Source: Lactobacillus iners DSM 13335
GTDB lineage: Bacteria > Bacillota > Bacilli > Lactobacillales > Lactobacillaceae
Assembly (NCBI RefSeq): GCF_000160875.1
Contig: NZ_GG700811.1
Location: 1 to 64,000 of the forward strand
Direction: 5' to 3'
DNA: 64,000 nt
Shown here: one piece after another, positions 35,946 through 45,303 of the stretch
How positions within the stretch are numbered: position 1 is the stretch's first letter
Layout: each line of letters starts with the position of its first letter
Position numbers and translations under genes: made by a program
The notes under the pieces: model-generated
What the model saw: only the letters and a program-made list of their open reading frames with translations
Told to the model about the DNA's origin: nothing
Databases searched by the model: none

Positions 35946-36574
35946 TGTCAGAAGTATTTCTAAAAACAAAACCTAAGGTACTTTTAGTTCGGAAAAATCT
36001 AGAAGCTAAACAAATTGGAATTATGGGAGGAACATTTAATCCCATTCATAATGCACATTTGTTAATTGCTGATCAGGTAGCTAAAAAACTTAATTTAGAT
36101 GAAGTTTGGTTTGTACCTGATAATATTCCCCCACTAAAAAAAGTTGCAGATAAGATAGATGCAAATGATAGACGTACAATGATAGAATTAGCAATAGCTG
36201 GTAATCCAAAATTCAGTGTTAAATCATTTGAACTGAAAAGAGGAGGTATTTCATATACTGTAGATAGCTTGAAATATCTTAAGAAAGCATATCCTCAATA
36301 TAGATTTTATTTAATTATGGGATCTGATCAGGTAGCTCAATTTAGCAAGTGGAAGGAGCCTAATACAATAGCTACTTTAGCAACGTTAGTAGGTGTTAAT
36401 CGGGCTAATTATTCTGCTAATACTAATTACCCTATGATATGGGTTGATTGTCCAAGTTTTGCAATAAGTTCAACACTGATTAGACAAAATATTAAAACAA
36501 ACAATTCAATTAGATATTTAGTACCAGAAGCAGTACGTGAATATATTAAAAAAAAGGGGTTGTATCGTGAATAA
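35945..36574 (+). CDS. nadD: Nicotinate-nucleotide adenylyltransferase
   Basis: This 209-residue enzyme makes nicotinate adenine dinucleotide in NAD synthesis. The nucleotidyltransferase GGTFNPIHNAHL (HxGH-type, here HNAH) lies at about residues 29-40, and the C-terminal SSTLIRQ (ISSTLIRQNI) motif is present. A leading extension of about 20 residues before the domain is usual in lactobacilli. The start overlaps the yqeH stop. Confidence 0.94.
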   Translation: MSEVFLKTKPKVLLVRKNLEAKQIGIMGGTFNPIHNAHLLIADQVAKKLNLDEVWFVPDNIPPLKKVADKIDANDRRTMIELAIAGNPKFSVKSFELKRGGISYTVDSLKYLKKAYPQYRFYLIMGSDQVAQFSKWKEPNTIATLATLVGVNRANYSANTNYPMIWVDCPSFAISSTLIRQNIKTNNSIRYLVPEAVREYIKKKGLYRE

Positions 36575-37175
36575 TTTTAAATTTGAAAAAACATTTTCTA
36601 TTTTGACAACTGAACAGTTGGTAGAAAAAGTAAAATCAAATATGGATGAAAGGCGTTTTCAGCATTGCATTAGAGTAAGTGAAGAATGTAAAAAGTTAGC
36701 TAAGTTGAATGGATATTATGATATATATAAAGCACAAGTAGCTGGCTTTATTCATGATTATGCCAAGCAGATCAGTGTGGATCGCTTTATAAAAATTATT
36801 AAAGAGCAAGATTTTGATCTGGATTTATTAAATTATAATCGTGTAATTTGGCATGGTATAGTTGGAGCGTATTTTATACAACATGAGTTAAAAATTAATG
36901 ATGATGAAATTCTGACAGCTGTTAGAAGACATACTACTGCAGATGTTGAAATGTCATTATTAGATAAAATTGTTTTTGTAGCTGATTATATTGAACCAGG
37001 AAGAGATTTTGAGGGAGTAGAAGAAGCTCGAAAAGTAGCATATGATAATCTGGATGAAGGAGTAGGATATGAATTAGCTCATACTTTAGCATATTTAGTA
37101 AAGCAACGAAGTAAAATTTATCCCAAAACAGTTTTAGCATATAACAAGTGGTCAGTTATCAATAGTAAAGAATAA
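36567..37175 (+). CDS. yqeK: YqeK-family HD-domain hydrolase
   Basis: This 202-residue protein carries the HD metal-binding residues: RFQHCIRVSEEC, FIHDYAK and IWHGIVGAYF, then DYIEPGR. Family members hydrolyse Ap4A symmetrically to ADP. The frame reaches back to 36537, but GTG 36567 has AAAGGGG about eight bases upstream and is preferred, giving an 8-base overlap with nadD. Confidence 0.9.
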   Translation: MNNFKFEKTFSILTTEQLVEKVKSNMDERRFQHCIRVSEECKKLAKLNGYYDIYKAQVAGFIHDYAKQISVDRFIKIIKEQDFDLDLLNYNRVIWHGIVGAYFIQHELKINDDEILTAVRRHTTADVEMSLLDKIVFVADYIEPGRDFEGVEEARKVAYDNLDEGVGYELAHTLAYLVKQRSKIYPKTVLAYNKWSVINSKE

Positions 37176-37186
37176 GAGGTTTTAGT

Positions 37187-37531
37187 GTGGAAAATACAGA
37201 ATTATTAGATTTAACATTAGAGGCAATTTCTGAGCGTCATGGTGAAGAAACAAAAGCGTATGATATGCGAGGAATCAGTATATTAGCAGATTATTATGTA
37301 ATTACTACGGCAGGTTCTAATCGTCAATTACATGCTATTGCTAATTCTATTATTGAAAAAGTTCATGAAAAAGGTAAAAATGATTATCGTATAGAAGGAT
37401 CCAGAGATTCTAATTGGCTATTAATCGATTTGGGAGATGTAGTAGTTAATATCTTTACTTTCGAAGCTAGAGGATTTTATGGCTTAGAAAAATTGTGGTC
37501 CAATGGTAAGCCATTGGATATTGAGGAATGA
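37187..37531 (+). CDS. rsfS: Ribosome silencing factor RsfS
   Basis: This 114-residue protein binds L14 and blocks subunit joining in starvation. YVITTAGSNRQLHAIANSI, GDVVVNIFTFEARGFYGLEKLW and the DUF143 layout are clear. It starts with GTG after AAGAGG. The gene yqeM, which usually comes next, is missing. Confidence 0.94.
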   Translation: MENTELLDLTLEAISERHGEETKAYDMRGISILADYYVITTAGSNRQLHAIANSIIEKVHEKGKNDYRIEGSRDSNWLLIDLGDVVVNIFTFEARGFYGLEKLWSNGKPLDIEE

Positions 37532-37540
37532 TAATTATTG

Positions 37541-38701
37541 ATGGATGCTGTAGGAATTATTGCAGAATATAATCCGTTTCATAGTGGTCATGAATTTCTT
37601 TTAAATCAGGCCAGATTAATATCACAAAATAAACCGATTGTAGTCTTAATGTCAGGAAATTATGTTCAACGTGGTCAGATATCAATATGTGACAAATGGA
37701 GTAGAGCTAAATCTGCATTGCTATCAGGTGCAGATTTAGTTTTTGAATTACCTTTTTCTTATGCTGTACAGCCTGCTGATATATTTGCCTATGGTAGTAT
37801 GAAAATCTTGGAGCAGTTAGGTGTTAGTGATCTTGTTTTTGGTGTAGAAGACGATCAGATTGATTATATGAACTTAGGTGTGAAAATTTCTAAATTAGCA
37901 CAATCGAGTCATATTTTTAAAGATTATACGCAAACGTATTCTACGCAATATAATCAAATGTTGATTGAGCAAATCGGTTATGATTTAACACAACCTAATA
38001 TTACTTTGGCAGTTGCATATGCAGTGGCTAATTGTAGCTTAAGTAGACCATTACGTCTGCATGCAATTAAAAGATTTGGTAGTGGTGGACATAATGATAA
38101 GTATATTCAGGACATTGTAGCTTCTGCTACTGCTATTAGGCGACAAATTTTGTATGAACTAAATGGAGATTTTTCTAAATTAGAAAATTATTTGCCTAAA
38201 GAAGAATTATTATGGTTAAGTAAGCAAGCAGTTTTTCCTAATTGGGAGATGATGTTTCCATTTTTAAAATATCGATTAGAAAGTACAAACATTAATCATT
38301 TGCAATCTATTTATCAAATGAGTGAAGGATTAGAATATAAAATGAAGGCCGAAATCCATCAATCACATAATTTTGAGGACTTTTTACATAAAATCAAATC
38401 TAAAAGGTATACGTATGCCCGTTTAAGACGCTTATGTTTATATACTTTGTTAGATATAACATGTGATGATATTGAGGAAGCCAATCAAATTATTACTCCA
38501 ATGTTATTAGGGTATAGTTTGCGTGGCAGAAAATATTTAAAAAAGATACGCAAATCGACAAATTTACCAATTATTTCCAAAGTTGATAAGAAAAATTCAG
38601 AAATTGGTAGTTTGCGATTACAGATTAAAGTAGATAGATTTTTTGAACAGTTAATAGGTTATGATCAGAATTTTGGTCGTAAGCCATTTGAGGTAAGATA
38701 G
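37541..38701 (+). CDS. tmcAL: tRNA(Met) cytidine acetate ligase (TmcAL, formerly YlbM)
   Basis: This 386-residue enzyme forms N4-acetylcytidine at the wobble position of elongator tRNA-Met, using acetate and ATP. The nucleotidyltransferase motif [11 protein letters not shown] lies near residues 8-18, with [10 protein letters not shown] and [19 protein letters not shown] following. ATG 37541 is used; TTG 37538 is one codon earlier. It is tightly linked with rsfS (9-base gap) and yceD (immediately adjacent). Confidence 0.92.
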   Translation: MDAVGIIAEYNPFHSGHEFLLNQARLISQNKPIVVLMSGNYVQRGQISICDKWSRAKSALLSGADLVFELPFSYAVQPADIFAYGSMKILEQLGVSDLVFGVEDDQIDYMNLGVKISKLAQSSHIFKDYTQTYSTQYNQMLIEQIGYDLTQPNITLAVAYAVANCSLSRPLRLHAIKRFGSGGHNDKYIQDIVASATAIRRQILYELNGDFSKLENYLPKEELLWLSKQAVFPNWEMMFPFLKYRLESTNINHLQSIYQMSEGLEYKMKAEIHQSHNFEDFLHKIKSKRYTYARLRRLCLYTLLDITCDDIEEANQIITPMLLGYSLRGRKYLKKIRKSTNLPIISKVDKKNSEIGSLRLQIKVDRFFEQLIGYDQNFGRKPFEVR

Positions 38702-39229
38702 ATGTTAACATATTCGTTTCTAAATATTGAAAATAGTAAAGAACCATTAGTTTATGTAGATCAAGATGTTAAATTTGAAGCAGATTTTTTTGATAGGGCT
38801 AAAGATTTTATTTTAGATATTAAAAATGTACATATTAAAGGGCAATTTTTTTATCAAGATCCATTTGTAACTGGAAATTTTGAAGTTGAATATGATGTTA
38901 TTGTACCTTCAACTCGTAGTTTGAAGCCAGTATCTATAAAAAATAGCTTCACATTTACTGAGAATTACGCTGAGGTGCTTCCTAGTGAAGATGAAGATGC
39001 TGGTACTGTGATTTTGATAGAAAATGATATTATTGATTTGCAAAAAGCAGTTGAAGATAATTTATTATTAAATTTGCCTACTATTAATTTAACAGATGCA
39101 GAAAAAGAAAATGGCGAGTTTCCTGAAGGTGAAGGTTGGACAGTTATATCAGAGGAAAATTATAAAAATAGACCTAGAAATACTATTAACCCTCAATTTG
39201 ATAAGTTAAAAAATTTATTTAATAAATAA
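38702..39229 (+). CDS. yceD: YceD/DUF177-family protein
   Basis: This 175-residue acidic protein shows the DUF177 pattern, with VTGNFEVEYDVIVPSTRSLKPV and the acidic, late DLQKAVEDNLLLNLP. Family members are implicated in 23S rRNA processing or rRNA accumulation. In many bacteria rpmF (L32) follows directly, but no L32 frame lies between here and the response regulator at 39345. Confidence 0.88.
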   Translation: MLTYSFLNIENSKEPLVYVDQDVKFEADFFDRAKDFILDIKNVHIKGQFFYQDPFVTGNFEVEYDVIVPSTRSLKPVSIKNSFTFTENYAEVLPSEDEDAGTVILIENDIIDLQKAVEDNLLLNLPTINLTDAEKENGEFPEGEGWTVISEENYKNRPRNTINPQFDKLKNLFNK

Positions 39230-39344
39230 AATTATTAAAAATGCATTGAAAAAATAGTATTAAAAATTTATCATTAATAATGAGATCGTTTAGATATGTT
39301 ACTTTTAATGTGTACTGATTTAATGAATAGATGGAGAAATAAAA

Positions 39345-40070
39345 ATGAGTAAAATTTTAATTATTGAAGATGAAAAAAATTTGGCACGTTTTGTAGAATT
39401 AGAATTACAACACGAAAAGTATGATACTACAGTAGAGTCAAATGGTAGAAAAGGACTAGATTTAGCATTAAGAGATAATTATGATGCTATTTTGTTGGAT
39501 TTAATGTTGCCCGATTTGAATGGTCTAGAAATTGCACGACGTGTAAGACAAGAGAAGACAACTCCTATTATTATGATGACTGCAAGAGATTCAGTTATTG
39601 ACCGTGTTTCTGGATTAGATCATGGAGCAGATGACTACATTGTTAAACCTTTTGCAATTGAAGAGTTATTAGCTCGTTTACGTGCAGTGCTACGTCGTGT
39701 TCAAATTGAAAAAAGAGCTAGTGGTGAAGCTGCAGGTGTTCAGCGTGTTATTCGTTTTAATGACTTAACTATTGAGACGGCTAATAGAATTGTACACCGT
39801 GGTGATAAGACTGTTGATTTAACTAAACGTGAATATAATTTATTAATGACTTTAATTGAACACAAAAATAATGTTGTAACACGCGAACAATTATTAAAGA
39901 AGATATGGGGATCTGATTCTAAGATCGAAACTAATGTAGTTGAAGTATATGTTAGATATTTGAGAAATAAGATTGATGTTCCTGGTAGATCTTCTTACAT
40001 TAAAACAGTTCGTGGTACAGGTTATATGGTAAGAACAGATGAACTTGATGAATTTGATACATCATTATAA
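39345..40070 (+). CDS. arlR: OmpR-family response regulator, ArlR-like
   Basis: The 241 residues consist of a receiver domain (phospho-Asp52 in LLDLMLPDLNG; Lys in IVKPFAIEELLAR) and a winged-helix DNA-binding domain (LTKREYNLLMTLIEHKNNVVTREQLL; TNVVEVYVRYLRNKID). The sequence is close to staphylococcal ArlR, so I use that symbol tentatively. In lactobacilli the targets are not well known. It overlaps the kinase gene. Confidence 0.85.
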   Translation: MSKILIIEDEKNLARFVELELQHEKYDTTVESNGRKGLDLALRDNYDAILLDLMLPDLNGLEIARRVRQEKTTPIIMMTARDSVIDRVSGLDHGADDYIVKPFAIEELLARLRAVLRRVQIEKRASGEAAGVQRVIRFNDLTIETANRIVHRGDKTVDLTKREYNLLMTLIEHKNNVVTREQLLKKIWGSDSKIETNVVEVYVRYLRNKIDVPGRSSYIKTVRGTGYMVRTDELDEFDTSL

Positions 40071-41589
40071 CAAAAAAGAGACCAGGAGATCTTCATTAAC
40101 ACTTAAGTGGGTTGCGATTGTTGCTACTACAATCATGGTCTCTTTTGTTATATTTTCGCTAACGATATATTCATTAATTAAGAGTCAATCATTAGAACAA
40201 GAAAGTGATGTAACTAAAAATGTTGTACGTACTTTTGAACAACGATTAGTAAATATTAATGAACCCTTTCAAGTTTCTAATGTTGTAACTACTTTATCGC
40301 CTAATACTTTGCGATTAATTTCGGGAAATTCACCTAATTATAATAGAAAAGACAATGGTGTTTTTGATGATGATATTTTGGCTACATTAACTAATAAAGA
40401 CATAAATATTTACATCTTTGATCCGCAAAAGAATCTCGTATTTTCAAATTCAAATTGGGTAAGTAATGAGGATTTAAAGTCTGTTAATCAAAAAAAAGCG
40501 TCCGAATTAATTTATAAGACCAGAGGCGGAATGCATTTTAGAAATGCAGAACGTATTTATTCTAATGATAATCGAAAATTATTAGGTACGTTGATAGTAG
40601 ATAATCGGATGGTACAAACTAATAAATTGTTGAAACAATTACAGCAATCTATGGTGTTTTTATCAATTTTAGCAATTATTTTCTTTTTAGTAGCATCCTA
40701 CTTTATTGTAGATGGTATTGTTAAGCCGATTAAGCGAATGACTAAGATTTCGCGTGAGATTGACCAAGATCCTAATGCTAGAGAACGAATGCCTAATATT
40801 AGACGTAATGATGAATTAGGTGAATTGGTTGTTAATTTTAATAAAATGCTGGATAGGATTCAGAATTATATCTTGCAACAAAAGCAATTTGTAGGTGATG
40901 TGTCACATGAATTGAGGACGCCAGTGGCAGTTATTCAAGGGCATTTGAATTTGTTAGAAAGATGGGGTAAGGATGATCCCCAGATATTGGAAGAATCTAT
41001 TCATGCTTCTTTGCAAGAGACTGATCGTATGAAGCATTTAATACAGGAAATGTTAGATTTAACTCGGGCAGAACAAGTTGATATGCAATTTCCTGATAAA
41101 GTGTCAGATGTAAATGAAGTTTTAATCCGAACTGTTAATGATATGAAAATGATTCATAAAGACTTTACAATCAATTTGGATATAACTGACTTGAAACCTG
41201 ATACAATTATTAGAATGTATAGAAATCATTTAGAGCAATTATTAATTATTTTGATTGATAATGCAATTAAATATTCGACGGATCGAAAAGAAGTAAATGT
41301 TAGTGCTTCAACTGAAAATAAGTCGGTAATTATAGCTGTTCAAGATTTCGGTGAAGGTATAGATAGCGTCGAACAAGAAAAAATATTTAATAGATTTTAT
41401 CGGGTAGATAAAGCCAGAACACGTGAAAAAGGTGGTAATGGGTTAGGTCTATCTATTGCTAAAAAATTAACTGAAAGTTATCATGGTACGATTGGTGTAA
41501 CTTCTATTTTAGGAACGGGTAGTACCTTTAGGTTAAAATTCCCTTTGCTTAAGAAAAAATCTTTAAAAGGTTCACAAGCAACTAAATAA
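40039..41589 (+). CDS. arlS: Sensor histidine kinase, ArlS-like
   Basis: This 516-residue kinase has a first membrane segment at about 27-49, an extracytoplasmic sensor region of about 155 residues, a second segment at about 209-231, HAMP, HisKA with phospho-His290 (DVSHELRTPVAVIQGH) and HATPase with DNAIKYS, DFGEGI and GNGLGLSIAKKL. The start within the regulator gene (ATG 40039, 40048 or a later TTG) is not certain; overlap indicates coupling. A signal is not evident from the sensor domain. Confidence 0.86.
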   Translation: MNLMNLIHHYNKKETRRSSLTLKWVAIVATTIMVSFVIFSLTIYSLIKSQSLEQESDVTKNVVRTFEQRLVNINEPFQVSNVVTTLSPNTLRLISGNSPNYNRKDNGVFDDDILATLTNKDINIYIFDPQKNLVFSNSNWVSNEDLKSVNQKKASELIYKTRGGMHFRNAERIYSNDNRKLLGTLIVDNRMVQTNKLLKQLQQSMVFLSILAIIFFLVASYFIVDGIVKPIKRMTKISREIDQDPNARERMPNIRRNDELGELVVNFNKMLDRIQNYILQQKQFVGDVSHELRTPVAVIQGHLNLLERWGKDDPQILEESIHASLQETDRMKHLIQEMLDLTRAEQVDMQFPDKVSDVNEVLIRTVNDMKMIHKDFTINLDITDLKPDTIIRMYRNHLEQLLIILIDNAIKYSTDRKEVNVSASTENKSVIIAVQDFGEGIDSVEQEKIFNRFYRVDKARTREKGGNGLGLSIAKKLTESYHGTIGVTSILGTGSTFRLKFPLLKKKSLKGSQATK

Positions 41590-41590
41590 A

Positions 41591-41670
41591 AATAAAAGAT
41601 TCTATTGTTATGATTTGACCCCAAAAAGTTAGATTTTTGGACAGTCAATACATTAATAGAATCTTTTATT
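41591..41670. terminator. Bidirectional terminator with 16-bp perfect arms
   Basis: aataaaagattctatt (41591-41606) is a perfect inverse complement of aatagaatcttttatt (41655-41670). A T run follows. It separates arlS from the convergent yidC. The 48-base loop holds the IS-end-like palindrome listed separately. Confidence 0.8.
41615..41647. repeat. Short palindrome resembling IS3-family terminal repeats
   Basis: TTGACCCCAAAAAGTTAGA resembles the terminal repeat commonly seen in IS3/IS150-group elements. It is followed by TTTTTGG and ACAGTCA, giving an imperfect inverted pair (CCAAAAA / TTTTTGG, TGAC / GTCA) of 33 bases. No transposase is nearby, so it may be an IS remnant or a chance hairpin. 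Confidence 0.45.
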
Positions 41671-41673
41671 TTT

Positions 41674-42633
41674 TTATTTATTTCTATTTTGTTTGCCTGA
41701 ATTACGTTTGCGTAATTGCTCATGTAAATTTGTTATCTCGTCAGATTTATTTTGGTTCATTTGATCAGATGATTCATTAAGTATTTGATCAATCATTGCC
41801 TGATTAATGACCTCTTTAATAGGATGTTTTGTCAATTCTTTATCAACATCAGCTCTTACTTTTGGCATTAAAATAAATGTAGCAATCAATTGTTGAATCA
41901 CAATGACGATACCACCTACTAAAAAGTATAATCCCAAAGCACCAGAATACATGATTGAAAATACTAAAGTCATTAGTGGACTAGCAATAACTGTTATTAA
42001 CATTGTTTGTTTTTGTTGCTCACTAATACCTATTAATGATAAATATCCTTGTATCAAGTATAAGATAGCAGCCACAACGGCAAAAACAATAGAGGGTTTA
42101 CTTAAAGATATTCCCATAAAACTTGATGATGCTAAAGTTTTTGAATATGCTACAGCTTGATAGATACCAATCATAATTGGTAATTGGATAAGTAATGGTA
42201 AGCATCCCATTCCACCAATCATTGACATATTGTTATCTTTGTAGATCTTCATTTGCAATTGGCTTAGTTGCATTTGCTTGTTACTATTTTTTTTCATAGC
42301 AGCTTGAATTAAGCTTAATTGCGGTTGTAGCCTTTTAGTTTTTTCCTGTTGTTTAATCATCTTACTTTGTGAGGAAAGTCGTAATGGTAATACTATTAAT
42401 TGAATTACGAAAGTAATAATGATAATTGCCCAACCAGCACCATTTGTACCACCTAAAAGGTTGCTAACATGTAACATTATATTTTGGAGTGGATGACCAA
42501 ACAAATTGTAAATCCATGCATATGGTCCTACTAATGGAGGAGTCCAATTACCAGTATTGGTTGCACAAGCAGTAGTAATTATGGCAATGATAGCTATCAA
42601 AGCTGACGTGATTATATATTTTATTTTTTTCAT
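41674..42633 (-). CDS. yidC: Membrane protein insertase YidC/OxaA (lipoprotein form)
   Basis: This 319-residue insertase has a lipoprotein signal peptide with lipobox TTAC (Cys23) and five membrane segments. Core features are WAIIIITFVIQLIVLPLR with the conserved groove Arg, CLPLLIQLPIMIGIYQAV and GLYFLVGGIVIVIQQL, plus a charged tail. Gram-positives usually have two copies (SpoIIIJ/YidC1 and YqjG/YidC2); the absence of adjacent rnpA suggests the stand-alone copy. AAGGAGA lies upstream of the ATG. Confidence 0.93.
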   Translation of the reverse strand: MKKIKYIITSALIAIIAIITTACATNTGNWTPPLVGPYAWIYNLFGHPLQNIMLHVSNLLGGTNGAGWAIIIITFVIQLIVLPLRLSSQSKMIKQQEKTKRLQPQLSLIQAAMKKNSNKQMQLSQLQMKIYKDNNMSMIGGMGCLPLLIQLPIMIGIYQAVAYSKTLASSSFMGISLSKPSIVFAVVAAILYLIQGYLSLIGISEQQKQTMLITVIASPLMTLVFSIMYSGALGLYFLVGGIVIVIQQLIATFILMPKVRADVDKELTKHPIKEVINQAMIDQILNESSDQMNQNKSDEITNLHEQLRKRNSGKQNRNK

Positions 42634-42775
42634 TAAATTTAATATCTCCTTCTTTAACTGGTATCAGTTTACTATATTATATGTAATACAAGCAACTATG
42701 TATTATCACTATTAATATTGTTTTTAGACCTTACTTTATAAATTGTTAATTTAGTATAATAAATACGAGGTAGGT

Positions 42776-43543
42776 ATGGATATGAAAGAAATTAATTCAG
42801 TAAATAATAGTATTATTAAGCAAATTCGTAAATTAAAGCAAAAAAAATATCGCAAAGATCAAATGTCTTATTTAATCGAGGGCTTTCATTTAGTCAAAGA
42901 AGCATTGGATATGGAGCAAAAGTATGAATATGTTATCGGTACTCAAGAGACGATTAATAAATTAAAATTGACAAATAAAATTTTTGATAAGTCAATAATT
43001 TTGGTTAATCAAGCAATTTGTGATCAGTTGTCTGATACGGAAAATAGTCAAGATATTTTTATGGTGTTACCGATTAATCAACCTCATAGTTTTTCTTTTA
43101 AGTTTGGAAAATGGGTCATATTAGATAATTTAACAGATCCAGGCAATGTAGGGACAATTATTAGAACAGCTGATGCTGCAAGTTTTGATGGTGTAATTTT
43201 GTCCAATCAAAGTGTAGATTTATATAATTCAAAAGTGCAACGAAGTATGCAAGGTAGTCAATTTCACTTACAAATTGTACAGACAGATATTGAGCAAGTT
43301 TTATTAGATTTTAAAAATAATGGCTTACCATTGTATGCAAGTGTATTAGATAAAGATGCAGAAATACTTTACAATTGCAAGGCAGTATCCCAATTAGGGT
43401 TGATTATTGGTAATGAAGCACATGGCGTTAGTCGTCAAGTTCAATTAGAATGTGACCATAAAATATATATACCAATTAAAGGAAAAGCTGAATCATTAAA
43501 TGCGGCAGTTGCTGCTGGCATTATGATTTATTATTTTTCTTAG
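42776..43543 (+). CDS. TrmH/SpoU-family RNA methyltransferase
   Basis: This 255-residue SPOUT enzyme 2'-O-methylates RNA. An N-terminal substrate-binding domain (KQKKYRKDQMSYLIEGFHLVKEA) precedes the knotted catalytic domain: LDNLTDPGNVGTIIRTADA, GLIIGNEAHGVS and IPIKGKAESLNAAVAAGI. The YsgA group adjacent to pheST in Bacillus is the likely relative, matching its place here. The exact rRNA target is not known. Confidence 0.92.
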   Translation: MDMKEINSVNNSIIKQIRKLKQKKYRKDQMSYLIEGFHLVKEALDMEQKYEYVIGTQETINKLKLTNKIFDKSIILVNQAICDQLSDTENSQDIFMVLPINQPHSFSFKFGKWVILDNLTDPGNVGTIIRTADAASFDGVILSNQSVDLYNSKVQRSMQGSQFHLQIVQTDIEQVLLDFKNNGLPLYASVLDKDAEILYNCKAVSQLGLIIGNEAHGVSRQVQLECDHKIYIPIKGKAESLNAAVAAGIMIYYFS

Positions 43544-43615
43544 TTTGTATAAACATAAAATAGATATATAATATTAGCATATGTATTATTAGCACACGAT
43601 TTTAAGGAGGATCAT

Positions 43616-43963
43616 ATGACTGACAAAAGTATGGAAATAACGGAAAATGCACAGCCGGATCCTAAAGATTATTCTTTATGTGGCCATTTAATTAATGCGT
43701 TCAGCATAATAGGTAAAAAATGGAACGGATTGATTATTAATGCATTATGTGATACTGAAGCAATGCGGTTTAGGGATTTAGCTCGTTGCATTAGTAGATG
43801 CAGTGATCGAGTACTAGTTGAGCGATTAAAAGAATTGGAACAAGAAAATATTGTTCAGCGGCAAGTTGATCACGGCATTATTTCGTATAGTTTAACTACC
43901 AAAGGCAAAGAGTTAAAGCCTGTATGCGAACATGTACATAATTGGGCTGATAAGTGGGCATAA
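43616..43963 (+). CDS. HxlR-family transcriptional regulator
   Basis: This 115-residue winged-helix regulator has the family signature: C in DYSLCGHLINAFSIIGKKWNGLIINAL, MRFRDLARCISRCSDRVLVERLKELEQENIV and YSLTTKGKELKPV. Family members often sense aldehydes or redox via the conserved Cys, but the target and ligand are not visible here; no reductase is adjacent. AAGGAGGA precedes the ATG. Confidence 0.9.
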   Translation: MTDKSMEITENAQPDPKDYSLCGHLINAFSIIGKKWNGLIINALCDTEAMRFRDLARCISRCSDRVLVERLKELEQENIVQRQVDHGIISYSLTTKGKELKPVCEHVHNWADKWA

Positions 43964-43968
43964 TTTAG

Positions 43969-43997
43969 TTGCAAGTTGATATGAAATGCATTAAAAT
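43969..43997 (+). promoter_or_regulatory. Promoter of pheST
   Basis: TTGCAA and TAAAAT are separated by 17 bases. The predicted start near 44004 gives a 250-nt leader. Confidence 0.6.
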
Positions 43998-44003
43998 TCT
44001 AAA

Positions 44004-44236
44004 TGTATTATAAATGCTAAGATTGAGGCTAGTAGTATTTTTTATTTTCAAGAGAGGACTTTTTTTGCTGTGATAAGTTTAAATAAAAAATATGAAATTC
44101 ACCTCAGGAGCAGAATCCAATCAATTCCGGTATTTTCCCGTTAAAGAAATAGAGTGTAAATTTTTATTAATTTGAAAATTTAAACTAGGGTGGTACCGCG
44201 GAGCTTCGTCCCTTTTAGGGGGCGAGGCTTTTTTTG
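44004..44236 (+). promoter_or_regulatory. T-box riboswitch of pheST (phenylalanine)
   Basis: The T-box sequence AGGGTGGTACCGCG lies at 44187-44200 and is followed by an 11-bp terminator stem (44202-44212 with 44219-44229) and T7. Upstream, TGAGG near 44025 pairs with CCTCA at 44102-44106. Directly before the 3' arm lies TTC at 44098-44100, a Phe codon and the likely specifier. Confidence 0.9.
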
Positions 44237-44253
44237 TTAAGAAAGGAAAAATT

Positions 44254-45303
44254 ATGAATTTATTTGAACAGCTTAAGTCTTTACAAGAGATAGGACTTGA
44301 AAAGATAAGAAACTCAAAAGATATTCAAGAATTAGAAAAAGTCAGAGTAAACATAGTAGGAAAAAAAGGACAACTTACTGAAATTCTTCATTCAATGAAA
44401 GATGTTTCTAAAGAAGAACGTCCTAAAATAGGTCAACAAGTTAATAAATTACGTGATATTTTTCAAAAAGAACTGGAAGAAACTAAGCAAAGCTTATTAC
44501 AAGTAGCCTTGAATAAGCGATTAGAAGGTGAAAAAATCGATGTTACTTTGCCTGGTCGCAGAATCATGGCTGGTGCTAAGCATCCTATAAATATTATATT
44601 AGATGATTTAGAAGCATTTTTTATCGGTATGGGATATCAAGTAGTGCAAGGACCAGAAATTGAGACAGATCATTATTGTTTTGAAATGATGAATTTACCT
44701 AAAAATCATCCTGCTCGTGATATGCAAGAAACTTTTTATATTGATGAAGAAAATTTGCTACGTACGCAGACTTCTGGTGATCAAGCTCGTGTACTTGAGG
44801 TTCATGATTTTAGTAAAGGTCCACTAAAAATGGTAGGGCCTGGTAAAGTTTATCGTCGTGATGACGATGATGCTACACATTCACATCAATTCCAGCAAAT
44901 GGAAGGATTAGTAGTTGATAAAAATGTGACTATGTCTGATTTAAAAGGTACATTAGAATTAATTGCTAAGCATGAATTTGGTGCTGATAGAAAAACCAGA
45001 TTAAGACCATCATATTTCCCATTTACAGAACCATCTGTGGAAATGGATGTATCATGTTTTAATTGTAATGGTACGGGATGTGGCATTTGCAAAAATACTG
45101 GTTGGATAGAAGTATTAGGAGCTGGTATGGTTCATCCTAACGTCTTAAAAAATGCTGGTATTGATCCAGAAGTGTATGGTGGATTTGCATTTGGTGTAGG
45201 ATTAGATAGATTTGCTATTTTGAAATATGGCGTTTCAGATATTCGTGATTTTTATACTAATGATATTCGTTTCTTAAGTCAATTTCGTAAGGAGGAAGAT
45301 TAA
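44254..45303 (+). CDS. pheS: Phenylalanyl-tRNA synthetase alpha subunit
   Basis: The 349 residues show an N-terminal coiled coil (about 1-90), motif 2 region (VYRRDDDDATHSHQFQQMEG), and motif 3 (GFAFGVGLDRFAILKYGV). The HPA-type Phe-binding region FTEPSVEMDVSC with a CxxC pair (CFNCNGTGCGIC) is present. It forms an alpha2-beta2 enzyme with PheT, whose ATG overlaps the stop by one base. Confidence 0.96.
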   Translation: MNLFEQLKSLQEIGLEKIRNSKDIQELEKVRVNIVGKKGQLTEILHSMKDVSKEERPKIGQQVNKLRDIFQKELEETKQSLLQVALNKRLEGEKIDVTLPGRRIMAGAKHPINIILDDLEAFFIGMGYQVVQGPEIETDHYCFEMMNLPKNHPARDMQETFYIDEENLLRTQTSGDQARVLEVHDFSKGPLKMVGPGKVYRRDDDDATHSHQFQQMEGLVVDKNVTMSDLKGTLELIAKHEFGADRKTRLRPSYFPFTEPSVEMDVSCFNCNGTGCGICKNTGWIEVLGAGMVHPNVLKNAGIDPEVYGGFAFGVGLDRFAILKYGVSDIRDFYTNDIRFLSQFRKEED

